Assembly (NCBI GenBank): GCA_045652835.1
Contig: JAZOLE010000151.1
Coordinates: 1 to 6,495 of the forward strand
Origin: SVQP01 sp045652835
GTDB lineage: Bacteria > Bacillota > Clostridia > Oscillospirales > CAG-272
DNA length: 6,495 nucleotides
Direction of reading: 5' to 3'
A model generated the notes under the pieces. The model was given only the letters and a program-made list of their open reading frames with translations, was not told the origin of the DNA and searched no databases. Within the stretch, counting starts at the first letter, position 1; every line of letters begins with the position of its first letter. Of this stretch, positions 1 to 5,790 are shown one piece after another. The position numbers were made by a program, and so were the translations under genes.

Positions 1-847
1 GGAACAGCGTGCTTGCAATCGAATTGGCGGCAATCGCGCTGGCGCTGAGGTTGCCGAGAATGACGTTTTGCAGAGCGACCGAGCTGCCGAAGATAAAGGA
101 CACCATGACGAAAAAGCGGCAATGCTTGAAGTAATCGCGGAACAGGGAAAAGTCGGTTTTGATCAGGTCGTCCTTGCGCACGCGCACACGCTTATCCACC
201 AGCACGTAGTAGCCGAGAATGATGCAAAGCTCAACCGCGCGTGCGATCAGCGTACCGATCGCTGCACCGCGCACGCCCAGCTCGGGCGCGCCGAGGTTAC
301 CCTCGATGAGCATATAGTTGATCGAGCAGTTGATGACAAGCGCAGCTGCGGACACGACTGTGGAGATGCGCACGATCTCGACTGGGCGCAAAAGCGCGAG
401 CAGCGTGGTGCTCAGCGCGAACATCAGGTAAGTCCAGCGCACGATGGAAAGGTATTGCACGCCCTGCTCAACGATCTCGGGGGTAGCAGAGAACAGCCCC
501 ACGATCTGATAGGGGAACAGGCTGGTCAAGAGGAACAGCAAAACGCCCAAAAACGCGCCCGCAAACACCGCAGCCTTGCCAAGCTGCTTGATGGGCGCGG
601 TGCGCCCCTGTCCCCAGTATTGGCTGCCCATGGTCACAAGCGCGTCACCAATGCCGATGGTCAGCTGCTGGAACAGAAATTGCAGGGAATTGACGGCTGC
701 CACGCCCGAAAGCGCGGTCTCGCTGTAGCCGCCGATCATTAAATTGTCCGCCAGGTTGACGCTGAGCACGATCGCGTTTTGCAGCACGCTCATGAAAAAC
801 AGCCGCCAGAACGAGGGGTAAAAGTCCTTATCTTTGGTCAGAAGCAT
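1..847 (-). CDS. MATE family efflux transporter (N-terminal part, cut by window edge)
   Basis: Integral membrane antiporter of the MATE family, which exports drugs or other organic cations in exchange for Na+ or H+. Translating the minus strand from 847 gives 282 residues with no stop before the edge; the usual length is about 440-460, so roughly the first six to seven of twelve helices are present. Family hallmarks visible: a first helix ending in D34-x2-M37-I38-G39, GSQYWGQG at about 74-81, LLALLRPVEI around 149-158, and the helix/loop INYMLIEGNLGAPELGVRGA around 176-195. The start ATG (847-845) is preceded on its strand by GGGAGG about 6 nt upstream, and a good promoter lies at 881-909, so the start is well supported. 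It is divergent from the small gene at 1043 and has no evident link to the Rnf operon. Substrate cannot be inferred. The family call is near certain. Confidence 0.93.
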   Translation of the reverse strand, partial: MLLTKDKDFYPSFWRLFFMSVLQNAIVLSVNLADNLMIGGYSETALSGVAAVNSLQFLFQQLTIGIGDALVTMGSQYWGQGRTAPIKQLGKAAVFAGAFLGVLLFLLTSLFPYQIVGLFSATPEIVEQGVQYLSIVRWTYLMFALSTTLLALLRPVEIVRISTVVSAAALVINCSINYMLIEGNLGAPELGVRGAAIGTLIARAVELCIILGYYVLVDKRVRVRKDDLIKTDFSLFRDYFKHCRFFVMVSFIFGSSVALQNVILGNLSASAIAANSIASTLF

Positions 848-880
848 ACGTGCCTCCCGTGTTTGACAAATATTGACTTT

Positions 881-909
881 ATTGTAGCATATCCAAAGGG
901 ATTTGTAAA
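881..909 (-). promoter_or_regulatory. Sigma-A-type promoter of the MATE gene
   Basis: On the minus strand there is TTTACA (909-904), a 17-nt spacer and TACAAT (886-881), with TGC just before the -10, i.e. an extended -10. Transcription should start near 874, leaving a leader of about 27 nt before the ATG at 847 with a GGGAGG ribosome binding site. Spacing and hexamers are close to consensus; no start site has been measured. Confidence 0.75.
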
Positions 910-979
910 GGGGCGCAGGGGCTTTTTTGTAAGGCAAGAGGGGAGAGCACCGTTTGTTTGTAGGGGAGATGATCCTGAC

Positions 980-1008
980 TTGACAATATTATCCTTTTAT
1001 GATACAAT
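980..1008 (+). promoter_or_regulatory. Sigma-A-type promoter of the 134-residue membrane protein gene
   Basis: A perfect -35 TTGACA (980-985) and -10 TACAAT (1003-1008) are separated by 17 nt, and TGA precedes the -10 (extended -10). Predicted start of transcription is about 1015, giving a leader of about 28 nt before the ATG at 1043. The promoter lies inside the longer in-frame reading frame that begins at 779, which argues that the gene starts at 1043 and not upstream. Confidence 0.8.
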
Positions 1009-1042
1009 ACCCTTATCACTTATCATAGAAAGGAGATGTGTT

Positions 1043-1447
1043 ATGAAAAAAGTATGGATTGTATTGGCAATTCTTGTTCTTGTGTTAATTGCGTTATTCC
1101 TTTCGGCATATTTGATCGCGACCGCTCCTATGAATACAGGCGAATTTTCGCTTGATGAATTTGCATGGGAAATTGAGAATTTCGCATTTCAAGGAGATCA
1201 AACGTACGGAGAGATTGATGGCTGGAGAGAAGCAGCCAAAATTGGGAAAAACGTTATTGCCGAACATTATGAGGCGTATTCCGAAGGTTCGCTGCTTGAG
1301 TGGATGGGCTGTTCTGTAAAGTACGATGCACAAAATGACGTATATTACGTGCGAACGTTTCACCTGACTCCGTTTATGATGGGTGGCGCATATGACGTGA
1401 TCCTGCGAGCGGACGGCACAATCGTTGCACTTTGGGGAGAAAAATAA
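1043..1447 (+). CDS. Small membrane-anchored protein of unknown function (134 aa)
   Basis: I do not recognise a named gene. The protein has a short basic start (MKK), one strong hydrophobic segment at about residues 4-26 (an uncleaved anchor or signal peptide, with no lipobox cysteine), then an outside domain of about 105 residues. That domain has an amphipathic helix around 60-75 (REAAKIGKNVIAEHY), a central YDAQNDVYYVRTFHL strand region and an end with GGAYDVILRADGTIVALWG. A helix followed by 'W/Y-x-V ... GG-x-x-x-V-x-L-x-x-DG-x-I' resembles NTF2-fold immunity-type or PepSY-like small domains, but this is a resemblance only. The start at 1043 is chosen because AAAGGAG (1029-1035) sits 7 nt upstream and a strong promoter sits at 980-1008. 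It appears monocistronic, with a terminator 13 nt after its stop. Base composition is visibly more AT-rich than the rnf genes, which may mean low expression or acquisition. Confidence 0.82.
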   Translation: MKKVWIVLAILVLVLIALFLSAYLIATAPMNTGEFSLDEFAWEIENFAFQGDQTYGEIDGWREAAKIGKNVIAEHYEAYSEGSLLEWMGCSVKYDAQNDVYYVRTFHLTPFMMGGAYDVILRADGTIVALWGEK

Positions 1448-1460
1448 CAAAACAGGTATA

Positions 1461-1492
1461 AGAAAAGGCACCCGAGTATGGGTGCCTTTTCT
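1461..1492 (+). terminator. Intrinsic terminator after the small membrane protein gene
   Basis: A perfect 13-bp inverted repeat (AGAAAAGGCACCC at 1461-1473 and its complement at 1480-1492) closes a 6-nt loop, with the GC-rich part near the loop and the T-rich part at the 3' side (CTTTTCT). It starts 13 nt after the stop codon at 1445-1447. The matching A-run on the 5' arm means it could also stop transcripts from the other strand. It insulates the rnf promoters from the upstream gene. Confidence 0.9.
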
Positions 1493-1552
1493 ATGATGGC
1501 ATCGTACAGTGCCTTGGGTTTGTCAACAGGGGAGTGGAAAATGTAGAAAAAT

Positions 1553-1581
1553 GTTACAATGTTATCATTTTGCTGTATAAT
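1553..1581 (+). promoter_or_regulatory. Possible distal promoter of the rnf operon
   Basis: TATAAT (1576-1581) is a perfect -10; 17 nt upstream is GTTACA (1553-1558), matching TTGACA at four of six positions. The -35 is overlapped by a direct repeat AATGTTA at 1550-1556 and 1558-1564. Transcription would begin near 1588. It is weaker than the promoter at 1595-1623 and could be a condition-dependent or activator-aided second start. Confidence 0.45.
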
Positions 1582-1583
1582 GC

Positions 1584-1601
1584 GAGTAAAGTCATTGACA
1601 A
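1584..1601. promoter_or_regulatory. Weak candidate Rex (NADH/NAD+ sensor) operator over the rnf -35 box
   Basis: The 18-mer agrees with the Rex-type palindrome TTGTnAAnnnnTTnACAA at 10 of 12 defined positions: the right half TTGACAA is complete, while the left half is GAGTAAA. The right half largely coincides with the TTGACA -35 element, so much of that match would occur without any operator. Rex control would make physiological sense for a ferredoxin:NAD+ oxidoreductase and the position would block RNA polymerase, but the evidence is thin. Confidence 0.22.
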
Positions 1602-1623
1602 AGCGGAAAAAATACAGTATAAT
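1595..1623 (+). promoter_or_regulatory. Main rnf promoter (perfect sigma-A consensus)
   Basis: TTGACA (1595-1600), a 17-nt spacer and TATAAT (1618-1623) match the housekeeping consensus at every position. The predicted start is about 1630, giving a leader of about 66 nt before rnfC. A promoter this strong suggests high constitutive capacity, limited by a repressor or by the leader. The -10 lies at the centre of an inverted repeat (ATACAG at 1612-1617, CTGTAT at 1629-1634). Confidence 0.87.
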
Positions 1624-1636
1624 GTATTCTGTATAA

Positions 1637-1666
1637 GCATGCGCTGCCGTCAAACGGCGGGCATGC
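1637..1666 (+). promoter_or_regulatory. Stem-loop in the rnf leader mRNA
   Basis: GCATGC (1637-1642) pairs with GCATGC (1661-1666), and GCCGT (1646-1650) pairs with ACGGC (1654-1658) around a CAA triloop. C1644-G1660 and U1645-G1659 can pair in between, leaving only G1643 bulged, so the helix is about 13 bp. It begins some 7 nt after the predicted transcription start and ends about 12 nt before the ribosome binding site. No U-run follows, so it is not an intrinsic terminator. A stabilising 5' hairpin or a protein-binding site are the likely roles. Confidence 0.7.
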
Positions 1667-1678
1667 AAAGATTAAAAG

Positions 1679-1684
1679 AAAGGT
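1679..1684 (+). promoter_or_regulatory. Ribosome binding site of rnfC with long spacing
   Basis: AAAGGT ends 11 nt before the ATG at 1696 (12 nt from the last G). This is a shorter and more distant Shine-Dalgarno match than the AGGAGG sites of rnfD, rnfG, rnfE, rnfA and rnfB. No better start fits: the protein from 1696 begins with the conserved RnfC sequence FSLHGVHVPHRKNTAN. Confidence 0.6.
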
Positions 1685-1695
1685 AACAGACAAAA

Positions 1696-3018
1696 ATGGC
1701 TTTTTCTCTTCACGGGGTACACGTGCCCCACAGAAAAAACACCGCTAACTCGTCTGCCGTTCGTATAGAACCGCCTAAGACGGTGACCATTCCGCTGGCG
1801 ATGCACATCGGTGCACCCGCAAAGCCTGTGGTCAAGGTTGGTGATGCCGTCAAGGTCGGCACGCTGATCGCCCAAGCGGGCGGCGCTGTTTCGGTTCCCA
1901 TGCACGCATCGGTTTCGGGCAAGGTGGTCAAGATCGTGGATTATTTGACCTCTGCCGGCAGCACTGTGCCCGCAATCATGATCGAATCGGACGGTGAAAT
2001 GATGCCTGATGACGCTCTGACTCCTCCGGTAATTGACTCCCGCGACTCTTTGATTGAAGCAATCAAAAATGCAGGCATCGTCGGTCTTGGCGGTGCAGGC
2101 TTCCCCACACATTTCAAGCTGAACGTTGATCCTGCAAGAATCCAGCATCTGGTAATCAACTGCGCAGAGTGCGAGCCCTACGTGACCAGCGACACGCTGA
2201 CCATGCTGGAGCGTCGCGACGATATGGCAAGAGCCATTGAGGCGCTCAAGGCGCACATGGGCATCAAGCACATCGTCATTGGCATTGAGAGCAACAAGAA
2301 GGCTGCCATCAAGTCCATGATGCAGCTGATGAAGGATACCTGTCAGGGTTGCAAGGTAGACGTTAAGATTCTGCCTGCCAAGTATCCGCAGGGCGGTGAA
2401 AAGGTGCTGATCTACCATACCACCGGTAAGGTCGTGCCCACCGGCAAGCTGCCTATTGACGTGGGCTGTGTTGTGCTCAACTGCACCACGCTTGCAGCCA
2501 TCGGTGCGTATATCAAAACCGGTATGCCCCTGGTGGAAAAGTGCGTAACTGTGGATGGCGGTGCGGTAAAGCAGCCGCAGAACGTCATCGTACCCGTGGG
2601 CATGTCCATGGCAGAGGTGTTTGACGCTTGCGGCGGTTTGACCCAAGAGCCTGCAAAGGTGATCTACGGCGGCCCCATGATGGGTGTGACCGTACCCGAC
2701 ACCACAGCTCCTATTCTCAAGAACACCAATGCAATCCTTGCGCTGACCGAAAAGGAAACCAAGCTGCCCGCAACCACGCCATGCATTCGTTGCGGCTCTT
2801 GCACCAACACCTGCCCCTTTGGTCTTGCACCTGCTGCAATTGCCAAGGCGTATGACCAAAAGGACGCTGCAAAGCTTGAGGCGCTTTCGCTGAACACTTG
2901 TATGGAATGCGGCTGCTGCAGCTTTGTTTGCCCTGCAAACCGTCCTCTGGTACAGACCAATAAGCTTGCAAAGGCATTTGTAAGAGAAGAAAAAGCAAAG
3001 GAGGGAAGCCAAAAATGA
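1696..3018 (+). CDS. rnfC: Rnf complex subunit C (Fe-S/FMN, NAD(H)-interacting subunit)
   Basis: Peripheral cytoplasmic subunit of the Na+/H+-pumping ferredoxin:NAD+ oxidoreductase, thought to pass electrons to NAD+. The 440 residues match the usual clostridial length. Order of parts: the RnfC N-terminal signature (FSLHGVHVPHRKNTAN) and a barrel-sandwich region to about 85; a NuoF-like nucleotide/FMN region with GLGGAGFPT (130-138), NCAECEPY (155-162), YPQGGEKVLIY (230-240) and IYGGPMMG (323-330); an SLBB-like stretch around 283-315; and two C-terminal 4Fe-4S motifs, C363-x2-C366-x2-C369-x3-C373-P and C402-x2-C405-x2-C408-x3-C412-P. All eight cluster cysteines are present. It is first in the operon, behind promoters at 1553-1623, and its stop overlaps the rnfD start (ATGA). 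The identification is certain at family level. Confidence 0.98.
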   Translation: MAFSLHGVHVPHRKNTANSSAVRIEPPKTVTIPLAMHIGAPAKPVVKVGDAVKVGTLIAQAGGAVSVPMHASVSGKVVKIVDYLTSAGSTVPAIMIESDGEMMPDDALTPPVIDSRDSLIEAIKNAGIVGLGGAGFPTHFKLNVDPARIQHLVINCAECEPYVTSDTLTMLERRDDMARAIEALKAHMGIKHIVIGIESNKKAAIKSMMQLMKDTCQGCKVDVKILPAKYPQGGEKVLIYHTTGKVVPTGKLPIDVGCVVLNCTTLAAIGAYIKTGMPLVEKCVTVDGGAVKQPQNVIVPVGMSMAEVFDACGGLTQEPAKVIYGGPMMGVTVPDTTAPILKNTNAILALTEKETKLPATTPCIRCGSCTNTCPFGLAPAAIAKAYDQKDAAKLEALSLNTCMECGCCSFVCPANRPLVQTNKLAKAFVREEKAKEGSQK

Positions 3019-3941
3019 GTAAGAATCTGACGCTTTCTGTCTCCCCTCATATTCATAGCGGTCGCAGCACACGTCGCATTATGCTGGACGTGATCATCGC
3101 GCTTTTGCCCGCAACTGTTGCAGGCTGTGTGATCTTTGGTCTGCGTGCGCTTGCGGTGATTGCGCTGACCGTCGCTTCCGCTGTCGGTTTTGAGGCGCTG
3201 TTTAACCTCATCACCAAGAAAAAGCAGACCATTGGCGATCTGAGTGCGATCGTAACCGGTCTTTTGCTTGCACTCAACCTGCCTGCTACCATTCCGCTGT
3301 GGCAATGCGTAGTTGGTGCGCTGTTTGCAATCGTGGTAGTCAAGTGCCTGTTTGGCGGTCTTGGCTGCAATCCCGTAAACCCCGCCATCACCGCTCGCGT
3401 ATTCATGCTGGTGGCGTGTGGCTCTATGGCAAGTGCTGCATTCCCCACCATCGTGGACACCGTGGCGGGTGCTACACCGCTTGCTTCCGAGCAGGCAACT
3501 TCGCTGACAGACCTCTTGCTTGGTCTGCATGGCGGTTCGATCGGTGAGACCTGTGCAATCGCGCTGCTGGTTGGCTTTATCTACCTGCTTGTGCGTCGCG
3601 TGATCTCCTGGCATCTTCCCGTGGTATTTATCGGCACGGTGTTCGCAGCCTCCTTCTTTATGGAGGGTATGGATGCAACCGCTGCGCTGGCAGCGGTGCT
3701 TTCGGGCGGCCTTTTGATCGGTGCCATCTTTATGGCAACCGATTACGTCACCTCTCCCTCTACTGCATGGGGTAAGGTCATCTTCGGTGTGGGCGCGGGC
3801 CTTGTTACATTCCTGATCCGCTACTTTGGCGTATATCCCGAGGGCGTTTCCTTCGCGATCTTGCTGATGAACATACTCACTCCCTTTATCGACTCCTGGA
3901 CAAAGCATAAAGTATTTGGCGTAGGAGGTAAGAAGGCATGA
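3015..3941 (+). CDS. rnfD: Rnf complex subunit D (membrane subunit with covalent FMN)
   Basis: Integral membrane subunit related to NqrB, central to ion translocation. The 308 residues form roughly nine to ten hydrophobic helices. Conserved marks: SPHIHSGRST near the N-terminus (10-19), GGLGCNPVNPA (114-124), and the flavinylation site AGATPLA, in which T154 is expected to carry FMN through a phosphoester bond made by an ApbE-type transferase; no apbE lies in this window. Start ATG at 3015 overlaps the rnfC stop by 4 nt and is preceded by AAAGGAGGG about 9 nt upstream inside rnfC. Its own stop overlaps the rnfG start by 4 nt. Family assignment is certain; whether the pump moves Na+ or H+ cannot be decided from what I can see. 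Confidence 0.98.
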   Translation: MSKNLTLSVSPHIHSGRSTRRIMLDVIIALLPATVAGCVIFGLRALAVIALTVASAVGFEALFNLITKKKQTIGDLSAIVTGLLLALNLPATIPLWQCVVGALFAIVVVKCLFGGLGCNPVNPAITARVFMLVACGSMASAAFPTIVDTVAGATPLASEQATSLTDLLLGLHGGSIGETCAIALLVGFIYLLVRRVISWHLPVVFIGTVFAASFFMEGMDATAALAAVLSGGLLIGAIFMATDYVTSPSTAWGKVIFGVGAGLVTFLIRYFGVYPEGVSFAILLMNILTPFIDSWTKHKVFGVGGKKA

Positions 3942-5098
3942 AAAAGTCTATTATAAGCACGGTCGTGCTGGTGGGCATTTGCGCTGTGATGGCGGTGCTG
4001 CTTGCATTGACCAACGCGCTGACCGCTCCTATCATTGAGAAAAACCAGAATGCAGCCGCTAATCAGGCGCTGCTTGAGGTTATGCCGAACGGCGAGGGCT
4101 TTGAGAGCGTGGCATTTGATGCCGAGGCGCTTCCCAAGACGGTCAAAGAAGTATATAAGGAAAAGAACGGTGGCTACGTATTCAAGCTGGAGACCGCAGG
4201 CTACGGCACAGGCTTTATCATCATGTGCGGTATCAATGCTGACGGTACTGTCAGCGGCGCTGTTTGCCTTGGCTCTTCCGAAACGCTGGGTCACGAAAAA
4301 ACCTTTGGCGCAAACTTTATAGGTAAGGATGCCGCAGGTGTAGATGCGGTGGATACCATTTCGGGTGCAACCAAGACCACCGAAGCTTATAAGGGCGCGG
4401 TTAAGGATGCGCTCAATGCTGCCATTATCCTTGGCGGCGGCTCGGTTGATCTGCGTACCGAGGAGGAAATTCTCAACGATAACCTGTCCCTGGCGCTTCC
4501 CGCAGCAGAGGGCAAGTTTACCAAGCTGTTTATTGCCGAGATCATCGAGGGTATCGATGCAGTATATACGGCAGACAACGGCAAGGGCTACGTTTACGTG
4601 ATTGGCGAGCAGTTTATCGCGGTTGACGAGAGCGGTAATACCGATAACGAAACCGTTGCTGCAGCGCATGCAATTCTGTCCGTTTCCACTTCCGAGGATG
4701 TGGATCTGACCGGCTTTGAGGGTCTGCCCAAGAACCTGATCTCTGCAAAGAAGACGGCTACCGGCAACTATATCTTTGAGGTCAACGGTCCCGGCTACGG
4801 CATTACGGGCGGTGACGAATACCATCCCGCATCGGGTGAGTATATCGTGGTACGCGTTTCCATGACTCCCGCAGGCAAGATCATTGATACCTTTACCGTA
4901 TATCAGAACGAATCCAAGGGTATTGGTGATGCATGTGCAAACGAAAAGTTCTACGGTCAGTTTGACGGCAAGACCGAAGAGGATTACAAGAACATTGACG
5001 CTATCGGCGGTGCAACTCTGACCACCAATGGCTATCTCAAGGCGATCGAGCACGCCTTTACGTCTCTCAAGATTCTGGAAGGAGGAGCGAACGAATGA
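3938..5098 (+). CDS. rnfG: Rnf complex subunit G with duplicated FMN-binding domain
   Basis: RnfG is anchored by one N-terminal helix (residues 5-29) and displays a covalent-FMN domain outside the cytoplasm; it relates to NqrC. The family is normally about 180-210 residues, whereas this one has 386 and two domains. Domain 1 (about 66-162) runs from TVKEVYKEKNGGYVFKLE to D139-TI-S142-G-A-T145-KTT. Domain 2 (about 266-376) runs from NLISAKKTATGNYIFEVN to D354-AI-G357-G-A-T360-LTT-NGY. T145 and T360 are the expected FMN attachment residues. Between them, residues 176-250 look like a degenerate N-terminal half of the same fold (YVYVIGEQFIAVDESGN) with no GAT motif. The frame is open throughout, with a single SD (AGGAGG, 3923-3928) and ATGA junctions to rnfD and rnfE, so this is one intact fused gene and not an assembly join of two frames. 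I infer two covalent flavins; only one is standard. Confidence 0.95.
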   Translation: MKKSIISTVVLVGICAVMAVLLALTNALTAPIIEKNQNAAANQALLEVMPNGEGFESVAFDAEALPKTVKEVYKEKNGGYVFKLETAGYGTGFIIMCGINADGTVSGAVCLGSSETLGHEKTFGANFIGKDAAGVDAVDTISGATKTTEAYKGAVKDALNAAIILGGGSVDLRTEEEILNDNLSLALPAAEGKFTKLFIAEIIEGIDAVYTADNGKGYVYVIGEQFIAVDESGNTDNETVAAAHAILSVSTSEDVDLTGFEGLPKNLISAKKTATGNYIFEVNGPGYGITGGDEYHPASGEYIVVRVSMTPAGKIIDTFTVYQNESKGIGDACANEKFYGQFDGKTEEDYKNIDAIGGATLTTNGYLKAIEHAFTSLKILEGGANE

Positions 5099-5790
5099 GT
5101 AAGAATAACAATTGGTCGATTCTCCTGAAGGGTATTCTCAAGGAGAACCCCGTATTGGTGCTGATTCTTGGCACTTGCCCCACGCTGGCAACCACCACCA
5201 ACGTGGCAGGTGCATTCGGCATGGGCATTGCAGCCATGGTCGTACTGATCTGCTCCAATATCCTGATCTCGCTGCTTCGCAAGATCATTCCGGACAGCGT
5301 GCGCATTCCTTGCTATATCGTTGTGATCGCAGGCTTTGTAACCATCGTGCAAATGATCGTGCAGGCATATCTGCCCCCACTTTACGAAATGCTGGGCGTA
5401 TATCTGCCGCTGATCACCGTAAACTGCATCATTCTGGGCAGAGCTGAAATGTTCGCAGGCAAAAACTCTGTTGTCAAGTCTGCGCTTGACGGCATTGGCA
5501 TGGGCGTTGGCTTTACCATCGCGCTGTGCGCAATGGCAATCATTCGCGAGGTGCTTGGCGCTGCAACCTTTGCAGGCAACCCCATCGCATTCCTTGAGCC
5601 CTATAAGATCGAGTTCCTTGTCAAGGCTCCCGGCGGTATGCTGGTATACGGTCTCTTGATTGCGCTGGTATTTGCACTGACGCACGGCAAGGCTCCCTTG
5701 AAGAAGAGCTTTTCTTGCGCAGGCTGCCCCAATGCGGGTAGCTGCCACACCGCTTGCACGGGTAGTGCAGAGAATCAGGAGGTGCAGTAA
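5095..5790 (+). CDS. rnfE: Rnf complex subunit E (membrane subunit) with cysteine-rich tail
   Basis: Membrane subunit of the RnfA/RnfE (NqrE/NqrD) family, about six helices in 231 residues. The two cysteines that in this family hold half of a membrane-embedded Fe-S centre shared with RnfA are present: C28 in LGTCPTLATTTN and C111 in TVNCIILGRAEMF. The last helix ends near residue 198. It is followed by a cytoplasmic or peripheral tail with C208-x2-C211-x5-C217-x3-C221, which could bind a metal or cluster or serve a redox role; this is inference. Start ATG at 5095 overlaps the rnfG stop (ATGA) with GGAGG 9 nt upstream. The stop overlaps the rnfA start by one base (TAATG). It is told apart from RnfA by the GTCPTLATTTNVAGAFGMG signature. 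Confidence 0.97.
   Translation: MSKNNNWSILLKGILKENPVLVLILGTCPTLATTTNVAGAFGMGIAAMVVLICSNILISLLRKIIPDSVRIPCYIVVIAGFVTIVQMIVQAYLPPLYEMLGVYLPLITVNCIILGRAEMFAGKNSVVKSALDGIGMGVGFTIALCAMAIIREVLGAATFAGNPIAFLEPYKIEFLVKAPGGMLVYGLLIALVFALTHGKAPLKKSFSCAGCPNAGSCHTACTGSAENQEVQ

Noticed and set aside
68..742. Plus-strand 224-residue open frame opposite the MATE gene
   Set aside because: It is composed of low-hydrophobicity, His/Arg/Gln-rich sequence with no family look, and lies entirely antisense to a clear MATE coding region.
863..890. Possible plus-strand promoter TTGACA-16-TAGCAT
   Set aside because: The -10 is poor, it overlaps the better minus-strand promoter of the MATE gene, and the small gene already has a much better promoter at 980-1008.
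779..1042. N-terminal extension of the small membrane protein gene to an ATG at 779
   Set aside because: The extension overlaps the MATE start region on the other strand and contains the promoter at 980-1008; the ATG at 1043 has a good ribosome binding site and begins a normal membrane anchor.
863..1602. Octamer TTGACAAA/TTTGTCAA occurring at 863-870, 1519-1526 and 1595-1602
   Set aside because: One copy is the rnf -35 box, and the motif is expected to recur by chance in AT-rich intergenic DNA; no consistent position relative to promoters.
1624..1695. FMN or other riboswitch in the rnf leader
   Set aside because: The leader is only about 66 nt with one simple hairpin; no known riboswitch core fits, and there is no alternative terminator.
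1672..3072. 466-residue minus-strand frame opposite rnfC
   Set aside because: It is a mirror of the codon bias of rnfC; its His/Cys/Arg-rich composition is typical of antisense shadows and it has no ribosome binding site or family match.
2664..3908. 414-residue minus-strand frame opposite rnfC/rnfD
   Set aside because: It crosses two confidently identified genes, is highly charged without domains, and has no promoter or start signal.
3821..5053. 410-residue minus-strand frame opposite rnfG
   Set aside because: It is antisense to the duplicated RnfG; its length reflects low stop density in that frame, not a gene.
3938..5098. Two separate rnfG genes joined by a frameshift or missed stop
   Set aside because: The frame is continuous, only one membrane anchor and one ribosome binding site are seen, and there is no internal start with a Shine-Dalgarno sequence before the second domain that I can identify.
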